The notes beneath the pieces were generated by a model that saw nothing but the letters and a program-made list of their open reading frames with translations, was not told the origin of the DNA and searched no databases. Both the position numbers and the translations under genes were made by a program. From positions 992,001 to 1,056,000 of the forward strand of contig JANINS010000003.1 in the NCBI GenBank assembly GCA_024508725.1: 64,000 bases of DNA. The letters are read 5' to 3'. Positions 52,150 to 59,719 of the stretch are shown one piece after another; the first letter of the stretch is position 1, and every line of letters starts with the position of its first letter. This DNA comes from Chitinophagaceae bacterium (GTDB taxonomy: Bacteria; Bacteroidota; Bacteroidia; Chitinophagales; Chitinophagaceae).

Positions 52150-53046
52150 TTATTTTACGAACGTAGGTTTTATCACATCGAGCTTACATTTCTTATTCAA
52201 CTGTTCAGCTAAGTATAAACTCAGTTCGGGAGATCTTGCTTCATCATGCATGTGCATAAAGAAATAGATTTCCTTTAGTCCTGCATCAATCCATTTCTTG
52301 ATCCGCTTTACCCATTCATCAATTCTTGTATAATCCGTTTCATGTAAACTGTTACCTACAAAACGAATGAAAGTTGTTGGAGTGGTCAAATGCATGTGAC
52401 AGCAATCTCTTCTTCCTGCAGTGTCTGTGATCACTGCACCAATACCAAACTTGTATAGTGTGTTGAAGAGTTCCTTTTGTTCAGCTGGCTCAAACCATGC
52501 AGGATGTCTTACTTCAAAAAACCATTTCACATCTTTAGGAAGTGTTGCTAAGAATTCGAATAACTCCTTCTTTTTAGCCGGACCAAACTTATCACTCACC
52601 TGTAAAAAGATAGGACCCAGGTGTTCACCAAACTCACTTACGGCAGCAAGAAAATCATTCAACTGGTCTTGTGTTCCCGGCTTTTGAAAGGCCGAACTGA
52701 AGTGTGAAATACTTTGCGGCACTTTCGGACAAAACAAAAATTGCTTCTCACCAACTTTCGCATTCCACTTGATGATATCGGGAATACTCACACGATAATG
52801 TGTTGCATTCAACTCAATAGAATTATAGTGCTTCACATACTCATCAAGAAACTGTGCTTCTTTTGTTTTCGGAGGATAGATCGATCCCACCCATTCTTTT
52901 CTTCCCCATTTAGCACAGCCCACGAATATTTTTGGTGAATCTGCTTTGCCTGCTTTCTCCAATACCTTTTTATTTCCTTCAGGATCTTTCGGTAAACTGA
53001 AGTCAATGCTGTTTAATTCTTGTTCGTGAACTTTTCCAAAATCCAT
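52150..53046 (-). CDS. DUF72 family protein, 298 aa
   Basis: TIM-barrel-like DUF72 (YecE family): KIFVGCAKWGRKEWVGSIYPPKTKEAQFLDEYVKHYNSIELNATHYR, then FLFCPKVPQSISHF, PIFLQVSDKFGP, WFFEVRHPAWF and closing FIRFVGNSLHETDYTRIDEWVKRIKKW. The family has no proven function; conserved Glu and Trp suggest enzyme activity. Soluble. It lies 18 bases after mnmG on the same strand, possibly co-transcribed. Confidence 0.9.
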   Translation of the reverse strand: MDFGKVHEQELNSIDFSLPKDPEGNKKVLEKAGKADSPKIFVGCAKWGRKEWVGSIYPPKTKEAQFLDEYVKHYNSIELNATHYRVSIPDIIKWNAKVGEKQFLFCPKVPQSISHFSSAFQKPGTQDQLNDFLAAVSEFGEHLGPIFLQVSDKFGPAKKKELFEFLATLPKDVKWFFEVRHPAWFEPAEQKELFNTLYKFGIGAVITDTAGRRDCCHMHLTTPTTFIRFVGNSLHETDYTRIDEWVKRIKKWIDAGLKEIYFFMHMHDEARSPELSLYLAEQLNKKCKLDVIKPTFVK

Positions 53047-53064
53047 GAGTTGAAGATAGAAATT

Positions 53065-54933
53065 TTATCTTCCCATATACACCATCAATATCTGCACATC
53101 ACTTGGATTCACTCCACTGATCCGGCTGGCTTGTCCAAGTGTTGTCGGTCTTATCTTCTTAAATTTTTGAAGTGCTTCATTAGAGAGAGCAGCTACTTTA
53201 TCATAGTCGAAAGTATCAGGTATTACCAGTTCTTCCATCTGGCTCATACGAACAACGATCTCCTGTTCTTTCTCGATGTATCGTTCGTACTTGGTTTGTA
53301 TTTCTGCCTGCTGAATTGTCTCTTCATTGTACGATGAAATTGCTTCAATCAATGCAGGAATGTATTGACTTAAAGTTTGCAGATCAACATCCGGTCTCAG
53401 TAATATTTTATTCGCTTTTTGCTTCTCAGTAAGTGGTGCCGAGTTTATGGTTTCTAAATATGGATTCACTTGTGATGGCTCAACAGAAATTTGGTTGAGT
53501 ATCTTTTGTAAGGCTACAACACCATTTCGTTTCTCAACAACTTTATCCATTCTTTCCTGCGAAGCCAATCCGAGTTTGTAGCTTAATTCCGTTAATCTCA
53601 GGTCTGCATTGTCTTGTCTCAACAAAGTTCTGAACTCAGCTCTTGAAGTGAACATCCGATAAGGTTCATCTGTTCCTTTGCTGATCAGGTCATCGATCAA
53701 TACACCAATGTATGCTTCGCTTCGTTTCAGGATCAAAGGATCCAGCTCTCTCACTTTTTGGTGAGCATTAATTCCTGCCATTAATCCCTGGCAGGCAGCT
53801 TCTTCATATCCTGTAGTTCCATTGATCTGCCCGGCAAAGAATAATCCATCTATTTGTTTGGTTTCCAATGAGTAACGTAACTGCGTAGGCGGAAAATAAT
53901 CGTACTCAATAGCATAACCTGGCCTGAAGATTCTGCAGTTCTCAAAGCCTGGTACCTGCCTTAAAGCTTTGATCTGAACATCTTCAGGAAGTGACGTAGA
54001 GAAGCCATTAACGTAGATCTCTACCGTGTTCCAGCCTTCGGGTTCTACAAAGAGTTGATGCCTTTCTCTCTCTGCAAAACGATTGATCTTATCCTCTATA
54101 GAAGGGCAATATCTTGGTCCTACACCATCAATTCTACCGGCGAACATAGGGCTTCTGTCAAAACCTTCTTTCAAAGTATCGTGCACTTGCTGGCTGGTGT
54201 AAGTAATATGACAACTATGTTGCTGTTCGGGTTTGATCTTAGGCGTGTCCAAGTAAGAGAATCCCGAAACTTCATCATCACCTTTCTGCTCTTCCATTTT
54301 GCTGTAGTCAAGACTTCTTCCATCTACTCTCGGGGGAGTTCCTGTTTTTAGTCTATCACTCTGGAAACCTAGTTCAATCAATTGTTCAGTAATACCGGTA
54401 GCTGCTTTCTCAGCCACTCGGCCTCCACCAAACTGCTTCTCTCCTATATGAATGATCCCGTTAAGAAAAGTTCCACTCGTTACAACTACAGCTTTGGATC
54501 TGATCTCATGTCCTAAACCAGTTATTACACCACAGGCTCGATTATCTTTTATAATTATGGAGCGAACCATATCCTGGTAAAAATCAACATTCGGAGTTTG
54601 CTCCAGCATTTCTCTCCAGGTAGCAGCGAACAACATTCTGTCGTTTTGTGCTCTCGGACTCCACATCGCAGGGCCTTTACTCCTGTTCAGCATCCTGAAT
54701 TGGATGGTACTTTTGTCGGTTACAATTCCACTGTATCCACCCAAGGCATCGATCTCTCTAACGATCTGCCCTTTGGCTATGCCACCCATGGCTGGATTAC
54801 AACTCATTTGGGCAATGGTTTGCATATTCATGGTAATGAGCAGTACTTTACTACCAAGGTTGGCAGCAGCAGCGGCAGCCTCACAACCGGCATGACCGGC
54901 ACCAACTACAATAACATCATATTCAGGAAACAT
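53065..54933 (-). CDS. mnmG: tRNA uridine-5-carboxymethylaminomethyl modification enzyme MnmG (GidA), 622 aa
   Basis: With MnmE it modifies the wobble uridine of several tRNAs. The N-terminal FAD-binding motif VVGAGHAGCEAAAAAANLG (about 9-27), then NPAMGGIAKGQIVREIDALGG, FLNGIIHIGEKQFGGGR, LKTGTPPRVDGRSLDYS and CPSIEDKINRFAERERHQLFVEPEG, with the end helical (EALQKFKKIRPTTLGQASRISGVNPSDVQILMVYMG). Full length. gidA is often near the replication origin. A -7 box (TATCTTTG) sits 5 bases before the ATG. Two parS-like palindromes lie just upstream. Confidence 0.96.
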   Translation of the reverse strand: MFPEYDVIVVGAGHAGCEAAAAAANLGSKVLLITMNMQTIAQMSCNPAMGGIAKGQIVREIDALGGYSGIVTDKSTIQFRMLNRSKGPAMWSPRAQNDRMLFAATWREMLEQTPNVDFYQDMVRSIIIKDNRACGVITGLGHEIRSKAVVVTSGTFLNGIIHIGEKQFGGGRVAEKAATGITEQLIELGFQSDRLKTGTPPRVDGRSLDYSKMEEQKGDDEVSGFSYLDTPKIKPEQQHSCHITYTSQQVHDTLKEGFDRSPMFAGRIDGVGPRYCPSIEDKINRFAERERHQLFVEPEGWNTVEIYVNGFSTSLPEDVQIKALRQVPGFENCRIFRPGYAIEYDYFPPTQLRYSLETKQIDGLFFAGQINGTTGYEEAACQGLMAGINAHQKVRELDPLILKRSEAYIGVLIDDLISKGTDEPYRMFTSRAEFRTLLRQDNADLRLTELSYKLGLASQERMDKVVEKRNGVVALQKILNQISVEPSQVNPYLETINSAPLTEKQKANKILLRPDVDLQTLSQYIPALIEAISSYNEETIQQAEIQTKYERYIEKEQEIVVRMSQMEELVIPDTFDYDKVAALSNEALQKFKKIRPTTLGQASRISGVNPSDVQILMVYMGR

Positions 54934-54938
54934 AGCGG

Positions 54939-54946
54939 CAAAGATA
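54939..54946 (-). promoter_or_regulatory. -7 box (TATCTTTG) of mnmG
   Basis: Exact TAnnTTTG on the minus strand, ending 5 bases before the ATG at 54933, so a leaderless message is predicted. Confidence 0.5.
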
Positions 54947-55008
54947 GGTAACAGGTAAAATCAAGATGATTAATGATAATAAACAGTAATAACAGATAGA
55001 TAATCAAA

Positions 55009-55024
55009 TGTTCCACGTGAAAAA
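55009..55024 (+). promoter_or_regulatory. parS-like site 1 (TGTTCCACGTGAAAAA)
   Basis: Matches the conserved parS palindrome (TGTTyCACGTGrAACA) at 15 of 16 positions when the usual pyrimidine/purine choice is allowed; only position 15 differs. ParB binds such sites near origins to segregate chromosomes. Confidence 0.65.
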
Positions 55025-55054
55025 AGAAATATATTCCGCATCGAACTAGTTCAG

Positions 55055-55070
55055 CGTTCCCCGTGGAACA
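55055..55070 (+). promoter_or_regulatory. parS-like site 2 (CGTTCCCCGTGGAACA)
   Basis: Matches TGTTCCACGTGGAACA at 14 of 16 positions (differences at 1 and 7), 30 bases from site 1. It ends one base before the stop of the CAP gene. Confidence 0.5.
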
Positions 55071-55739
55071 CTATTGCTGCTGGTTACAGGCAAAATCCTG
55101 AACAAAGAACAATTGTTCTCTGCCATATTGTATAGCTCCTACTCCCATGTAAATGTAATCCGGATTTAGAAGCGTTTTACGGTGTCCAAGATTCTCCAAA
55201 CCATAATCCAGATACAACATCGCAATAGACATAAGCACATCTCCTCCTCCTAAACTCATATTTTCACTGCCGCAGTTTTTCACTCCCAGCCTTTGAAGCC
55301 TGTTTGAGAAAGTGGTTCCATCTGTAGAAGTATGGCTAATGGTAGCTTTCTTCTGGCCAATATCATAAGCATGGCCTCTTGCTGAAAGGATAAGCGTATC
55401 ATTTAACGCCAGTAATGGCAATGAAGAGGAACTGGAAAGATCAGCTTTTAGTGAGGCAGAAAACTTCCCTCTCAATTGAGGGAACGTAGCAAGTATTGGA
55501 ACCATCACACTATCCCAGAAACGCTGAGGGCTTTTTCTGGAGTAATTCGTCCAATATAATATATCCTGCTCCTCTTTAGAAAGCTGGCTGAATGACTTGA
55601 AAGATTTGTTCCACTGATCTACCTCCTCATCTAACGCAAGATTGAAGTTGATCTCTCTTTGCTCAAGTGTAACCACACTTTGGTTAAATGCAGCGAAAGG
55701 GAGCAGTAGCAAAACAATGAACAGCTTAATAGGATGCAT
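55071..55739 (-). CDS. Secreted CAP superfamily protein, 222 aa
   Basis: A signal peptide (ends FAAFNQ, about 19) is followed by a CAP (SCP/PR-1) domain: LNDTLILSARGHAYDIGQKKATISHTSTDGTTFSNRLQRLG (about 120-160) and SENMSLGGGDVLMSIAMLYLDYGLENLGHRKTLLNPDYIYMGVGAIQ. The His of HAYD and SHT and the Glu-His of NLGHR are the usual conserved cavity residues. CAP proteins bind sterols or peptides, or act as proteases in some bacteria. The ATG at 55739 (MHPIKLF) follows ybeY by 4 bases; an earlier GTG-like start would overlap it. Confidence 0.88.
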   Translation of the reverse strand: MHPIKLFIVLLLLPFAAFNQSVVTLEQREINFNLALDEEVDQWNKSFKSFSQLSKEEQDILYWTNYSRKSPQRFWDSVMVPILATFPQLRGKFSASLKADLSSSSSLPLLALNDTLILSARGHAYDIGQKKATISHTSTDGTTFSNRLQRLGVKNCGSENMSLGGGDVLMSIAMLYLDYGLENLGHRKTLLNPDYIYMGVGAIQYGREQLFFVQDFACNQQQ

Positions 55740-55743
55740 GTAA

Positions 55744-56175
55744 TTACTTCTTGGGGTTTGTCTTCTCAAATCTCTTTAAATACTCAGATTCTTTTTCCCT
55801 CATTAAAGTTATTTCACTTTTCGTTTTGTCCTTATAGCCGCAAAGGTGCAAGGCACCATGAAAGAGCACACGAAGCATTTCTTTACGGTAAGACTCTCCA
55901 AAGCTGGCAGCATTATCTTTTACCCGGTCGATACTAATGTATATCTCGGCATGTACGTCATCTTTTCCGCCCAAGTCAAAGGTGATAATATCTGTATAGT
56001 AATCGTGTTGCAGGAATTGCTTATTGATCTTCAACAGGTACTCGTCAGAGCAAAAGACATATTGAATATCGCCAGTCTTCTTCCCTTCTCTTTTAAAGAG
56101 CTTTTCAATAAAAGCCTTCAGATGCGTCTTGCCGGTAAAATGAAAGCTGCGATCGTGGTTAATGAATTTAATCAT
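55744..56175 (-). CDS. ybeY: Endoribonuclease YbeY, 143 aa
   Basis: YbeY matures 16S rRNA and takes part in ribosome quality control. Typical segments: YVFCSDEYLLKINKQFLQHDYYTDIITFDL and the zinc site HGALHLCGYKDKTKSEI, where two His (HxxxH) are present and the third ligand position of the E. coli enzyme is Asp rather than His; I believe this is common in Bacteroidota. ATG at 56175 (MIKFINHD) is preferred to one at 56268, which would reach toward feoA. The next gene, CAP, starts 4 bases beyond the stop. Confidence 0.93.
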   Translation of the reverse strand: MIKFINHDRSFHFTGKTHLKAFIEKLFKREGKKTGDIQYVFCSDEYLLKINKQFLQHDYYTDIITFDLGGKDDVHAEIYISIDRVKDNAASFGESYRKEMLRVLFHGALHLCGYKDKTKSEITLMREKESEYLKRFEKTNPKK

Positions 56176-56286
56176 TCGTTTTGATAATGCTCCAAAATTC
56201 GTAAGAAAAACAGATAAGTGAGATATACTTTTGTTATGATGAAACGTATACCGTTCATCTTCCTCCAATCACTACAATTATATCGG

Positions 56287-56517
56287 ATGAAAAAGTTATC
56301 AGAGATCAGGGCAGGAAAATCAGCAGTGATCCATTCATTTGAGAATGATGAGATCTTCATCAAGTTAATGGAGATGGGCTGTATTCCCGGAGAAAGAGTT
56401 AGGGTAGAACAAATAGCACCTTTGGGTGATCCGATATCTATTACTGTTGCCGGATATTGCCTCAGCCTCCGACTTAATGAAGCCAATAATATTATTGTAG
56501 AAGAATTAACTAATTGA
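56287..56517 (+). CDS. Ferrous iron transport protein A (FeoA-like), 76 aa
   Basis: An SH3-like FeoA fold: KKLSEIRAGKSAVIHSFENDEIFIKLMEMGCIPGERVRVEQIAPLGDPISITVAGYCLSLRLNEANNIIVEEL. FeoA normally works with the FeoB iron pump, which is not next to it; the following gene is nadD. It might regulate a distant FeoB or be fused-era remnant. The ATG at 56287 gives the family length. A -7 box (TACTTTTG, 56226-56233) sits right before in-frame ATGs at 56236 and 56239, so a 16-17 residue N-terminal extension is possible. Confidence 0.85.
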   Translation: MKKLSEIRAGKSAVIHSFENDEIFIKLMEMGCIPGERVRVEQIAPLGDPISITVAGYCLSLRLNEANNIIVEELTN

Positions 56518-56532
56518 TTTTCAAATAATTAA

Positions 56533-57099
56533 ATGAAAATTGGTTTATATTTTGGCTCCTTCAACCCTATTCATGTAGGCCATTTAATTATCGCAAGCCA
56601 TTTAGCTGACCATTCTGCTCTTAACCAGATATGGTTTGTAGTTTCTCCTCATAACCCATTAAAACCATCTGCTTCACTCCTTAATGAATACCATCGTTTG
56701 CATTTGGTACAAACAGCCGTGCAGGAAGATCTCAGGTTTCGGGTGACAGATGTAGAATTCAAACTTCCTAAACCATCCTACACCATTGATACACTGACTT
56801 ACCTAACAGAGAAATACCCGGAAAACGAGTTTACAGTGATCATGGGAACAGACAGCTTCCAAAATATCAATAAATGGAAAAATGCCGATCTACTGCTAAA
56901 AAACTATTTTTTCATTTTATATCCTCGTCCCGGTTTTGAGGTAAGTAATGTTCCAACAAATGTTCAGATCGTCACTGCCCCTTTATTGGAAATATCAGCA
57001 ACAGCAATCAGAAAGAATATAAAGGATGGTAGATCTATCCGATATCTTGTACCTGATAATGTAAGGGAAGAGATTGAACGTTCTGGCTATTATAAGTAA
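56533..57099 (+). CDS. nadD: Nicotinate-nucleotide adenylyltransferase, 188 aa
   Basis: NadD adds AMP to nicotinate mononucleotide, the step before NAD synthetase. The nucleotidyltransferase motifs are intact: [18 protein letters not shown] near the start (GxFxPxHxGH), [10 protein letters not shown] (about 36-45), [10 protein letters not shown] and the closing [24 protein letters not shown] (SxTxIR). 15 bases after feoA, probably co-transcribed. Its last 10 bases overlap the convergent chrA. nadA is 6 kb away on the same strand. Confidence 0.95.
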   Translation: MKIGLYFGSFNPIHVGHLIIASHLADHSALNQIWFVVSPHNPLKPSASLLNEYHRLHLVQTAVQEDLRFRVTDVEFKLPKPSYTIDTLTYLTEKYPENEFTVIMGTDSFQNINKWKNADLLLKNYFFILYPRPGFEVSNVPTNVQIVTAPLLEISATAIRKNIKDGRSIRYLVPDNVREEIERSGYYK

Positions 57100-58340
57100 G
57101 TGGCTAATACACCTAAGGCAAGACAGCCAAAAGCAATGATCGGTGGAGGAACTTTTGTTCTTACCAATAATACCAATGTACCGGTGATCACTATTACATC
57201 CAATAAACCATTTATGTTGCCTTCCAATATTTGTGGTATCGCCAGGTCTTTCATCAGGTAAAGTGTTGCACCAGCCATGATCCCAACAATACAGGCATTA
57301 ATTCCTTCTAAGGATCGAAATATAACGGCGTATTTCTTCAGGTTGTGCCATACTGGGAAAAAGAAAAGCACCAGCAATACACTCGGTAGAAATAGTGCAA
57401 CTGAGCCGATGATACATCCCAGCAATTGCATTTCTTTCCCCTGGTCTTTCATCACCATTCCTCCTGTGTAGGCACCAATGGAAAATACAGGCCCGGGAAT
57501 GGCTCTTACCAAACCGGAACCAGTAAGGAACTCCTGCTTAGTCATTCTTGCCCTTGAAAGACTATCCGGACGTTGTGATGGACGAATAACATACTGCTCA
57601 TACATCATCGGCATTAATACATCTCCACCACCAAAAACAAGGCTTCCAAAACGATATGAGTTCTCAAAAAGATTATATGCTCTTCTGTTCTGCCAGCCTT
57701 CTTTTCTTGCAGTTTCGCTAAAATATCCTGCAACGGCAAACACCAGAAAGAATAATAAGATGTTGCCCCAGCGAATCTTCTTTGGCGGAACACCTTTCTG
57801 CGGAATACGTTTGTCGCTAAAGTTGGTGGCAATGCCTGCAGCTACGATCAGTCCGGGAAAAACAAATGGATTTTTAAAGAAGAACAATGTCATAACCGTT
57901 GCGATCAACATGATCACATTGGTGATGGTATTATGAACAGCTACATTATACAAGCGATACGTAGAGTAGCCGATAAACCCGATCGCCATTGGTTGTATAA
58001 ACCTGAACCATCCAGCTTCGATGGAAAGATTATAAGTGAGCAGAAAAGATAATCCACCCATGATCAAACAAGCCGGGAACATCCAAATGGCTAACGTAAG
58101 TATTGCCAAAGGAAACCTGCCTCGTTTATAGCCAATAAGAAAAACCGTTTGTGTGGAAGATGCACCTGGTAACATCTGGCAAAAAGCCATGTATTCCATC
58201 AGCTCTTCTTCTGTAACATCATGCCTTTTTTGAACGAAGGTTTTCAACATCATTCCATAATGGCCCTGCGGACCACCAAAAGCAGTGATGCTATACAAGA
58301 ATACGGCCCTGAGAAAAGGTATGTGACGTAATAAGATCAC
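57090..58340 (-). CDS. chrA: Chromate transport protein ChrA family, 416 aa
   Basis: Two homologous CHR halves give a long protein of about ten membrane helices: [22 protein letters not shown] (signature FGGPxGHxGMM) with [25 protein letters not shown] at the start, and [19 protein letters not shown] with [20 protein letters not shown] in the second half. ChrA exports chromate by proton exchange; many members act on sulfate or unknown anions. The start is GTG at 58340, with an out-of-frame ATG nearby, because the conserved N-terminus begins here. Overlaps nadD by 10 bases. Confidence 0.9.
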   Translation of the reverse strand: MILLRHIPFLRAVFLYSITAFGGPQGHYGMMLKTFVQKRHDVTEEELMEYMAFCQMLPGASSTQTVFLIGYKRGRFPLAILTLAIWMFPACLIMGGLSFLLTYNLSIEAGWFRFIQPMAIGFIGYSTYRLYNVAVHNTITNVIMLIATVMTLFFFKNPFVFPGLIVAAGIATNFSDKRIPQKGVPPKKIRWGNILLFFLVFAVAGYFSETARKEGWQNRRAYNLFENSYRFGSLVFGGGDVLMPMMYEQYVIRPSQRPDSLSRARMTKQEFLTGSGLVRAIPGPVFSIGAYTGGMVMKDQGKEMQLLGCIIGSVALFLPSVLLVLFFFPVWHNLKKYAVIFRSLEGINACIVGIMAGATLYLMKDLAIPQILEGNINGLLDVIVITGTLVLLVRTKVPPPIIAFGCLALGVLATYL

Positions 58341-58416
58341 ATGATGAATTAATTGAATGAAAATACAGTCTTTGTATTTATTGGAAGCTGATTTTAATGC
58401 ACACTTGATATAAGCA

Positions 58417-58446
58417 CAAAAAAATACCTCGACAAGAATGTCGAGG
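58417..58446 (-). terminator. Terminator of the orphan T9SS domain gene
   Basis: CCTCGACA pairs with TGTCGAGG around AGAA, then a run of T on the minus strand (TATTTTTTTG), 29 bases beyond the stop at 58476. Confidence 0.85.
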
Positions 58447-58475
58447 CCTTAATATACATACCCCCAATTGAAAGA

Positions 58476-58730
58476 CTACTGTTTGATAAACCTGATAGAT
58501 TTTACGAATTCTCCATCATTAAAAGCATTCAACACATAAACTCCACTATTCAGGTCATTCAGATCAAGTGCTAATTTTTGATTGCCTGAGCCGATGGTAG
58601 TTGTAACCGTTTTTGCCATCAGTCCGTTTGCACTTAATACCTTCAAAGTAACACGACCTTCTTTGTTAGCCACTATATCGAGGTAGCTATTCGATTCATT
58701 GAAGGAAGGCTGCAAACTTTGAATTCTCAT
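58476..58730 (-). CDS. Orphan T9SS type A sorting-domain protein, 84 aa
   Basis: Almost the whole protein is a T9SS C-terminal domain: SFNESNSYLDIVANKEGRVTLKVLSANGLMAKTVTTTIGSGNQKLALDLNDLNSGVYVLNAFNDGEFVKSIRFIKQ. The N-terminus (MRIQSLQP) is neither a signal peptide nor a cargo. Normal T9SS cargo needs a Sec signal peptide, so this protein should stay in the cytoplasm unless translation begins elsewhere. It has its own terminator. It may be a remnant of a lost secreted gene, though the domain is intact, or a small decoy; it is odd enough to mention below. Confidence 0.8.
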   Translation of the reverse strand: MRIQSLQPSFNESNSYLDIVANKEGRVTLKVLSANGLMAKTVTTTIGSGNQKLALDLNDLNSGVYVLNAFNDGEFVKSIRFIKQ

Positions 58731-58811
58731 TGGTATTTAGTTTCATTAGGTTTTTAACGCTTGCTGATGTTGTATATAAACCAATTAAGATGCCAGAGTT
58801 GTGAAGAGCCT

Positions 58812-59342
58812 TTAACAAGGATGTTTTAGATGAGACGCCTGTACAATTTGCTGATCTGGCTCACTCAGTAATGCATATTTTTTTATACCGGATAACTGAA
58901 TCTCATCAAGAATATCAATGAGGTTTTTATAAGAAGAAGTGTTTGTAGGATGGATGAGTATAACAGTTTCGGCTTTATTACCAAACCGCTCCTCAACTCC
59001 TTTTTGCATGTGTAATAACACATTCCTTATTCCGCTTGGGGAAAAATCTGTACAACCCATCTTCCCCACCTCATTTCCGGTGTAGAAATGTACTTTATTG
59101 TCTTCTGAAAGGATGAGATTGAGCGTTTTACTTTCAGCAACCTGTAGTGATGGTCCATCGGCAGGAAGCACAAGATTCATAGCAGATGGTTGGGTCATCG
59201 AAGTTGTAAATACAAAAAAAGTGATGAGTAAAAAGCCAAGATCCACCATTGGTGTGAGATCAACCTTAGTAGAAAGTTTTTTTGATCTTCTTACGCCTGT
59301 TGTGTGGTTGCAGGAATTCTGCGGTGCTTGTATGTCTGCCAT
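58812..59342 (-). CDS. ExbD/TolR family biopolymer transporter protein, 176 aa
   Basis: ExbD couples the proton gradient to TonB-driven uptake. The characteristic start is KKLSTKVDLTPMVDLGFLLITFFVFTTSM, with the key Asp in VDLGF within the transmembrane helix (about residues 25-54), and a periplasmic domain reading KTLNLILSEDNKVHFYTGNEV and SSYKNLIDILDEIQLSGIKKYALL. The N-terminal 20 residues are polar. No exbB or tonB neighbour is visible. A second or third ExbD copy is common in Bacteroidota. Confidence 0.92.
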   Translation of the reverse strand: MADIQAPQNSCNHTTGVRRSKKLSTKVDLTPMVDLGFLLITFFVFTTSMTQPSAMNLVLPADGPSLQVAESKTLNLILSEDNKVHFYTGNEVGKMGCTDFSPSGIRNVLLHMQKGVEERFGNKAETVILIHPTNTSSYKNLIDILDEIQLSGIKKYALLSEPDQQIVQASHLKHPC

Positions 59343-59390
59343 GTTGATGAATTTCTAAGGAGACACATGCATTCATCATTTCCATAAACA

Positions 59391-59421
59391 AAAAAGCCCT
59401 GCGTTGGTTACAGGACTTTTT
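59391..59421 (-). terminator. Terminator of the 43-aa small gene
   Basis: On the minus strand AAAAAGTCCTG pairs with CAGGGCTTTTT (one G-U) about 4 bases beyond the small gene's stop, with a T run. Confidence 0.75.
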
Positions 59422-59424
59422 ACT

Positions 59425-59556
59425 TTACGCTGCTAAAAATTCTTTGAGTCGCCTGAACTGTTTTTTCTCGGGAGACTCAAACAGCATAGTAAGGTGTTGA
59501 AATAGTTTGGCCAGGTTCAGCTGCTTGCTTCTTTTGGCTTTAGTGGTGGCTTTCAT
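59425..59556 (-). CDS. Small basic protein, 43 aa
   Basis: Starts MKATTKAKRSKQLNL and ends QFRRLKEFLAA with a middle AKLFQHLTMLFESPEKK. It is highly basic with an amphipathic helix in the centre. A terminator sits right after the stop, so the frame belongs to a real transcript. The length is below common gene-calling limits, so it would be missed. I do not recognise a family. It lies between exbD and recQ in an otherwise empty 375-base gap. Confidence 0.6.
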   Translation of the reverse strand: MKATTKAKRSKQLNLAKLFQHLTMLFESPEKKQFRRLKEFLAA

Positions 59557-59671
59557 AAAAATTGGATTTAGTTGGATTCTGAACCCAAAATAACTCAAGC
59601 AGCTGTAATATTATGCGTCTGAAGCATACTTCTGTCCGATTTTGTTATTACTAAAGCCTTTATAATCAACA

Positions 59672-59696
59672 AGCCCACACGATTTACGCATGGGCT
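59672..59696 (-). terminator. Probable terminator of recQ
   Basis: A 10-bp stem (AGCCCATGCG with CGTGTGGGCT, two G-U pairs) and TAAAT loop lie 24 bases beyond the recQ stop; the following T-run is short (TTGTT), so this is weaker than the others. Confidence 0.5.
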
Positions 59697-59719
59697 CGGA
59701 TTTTTACTATATTGATATA

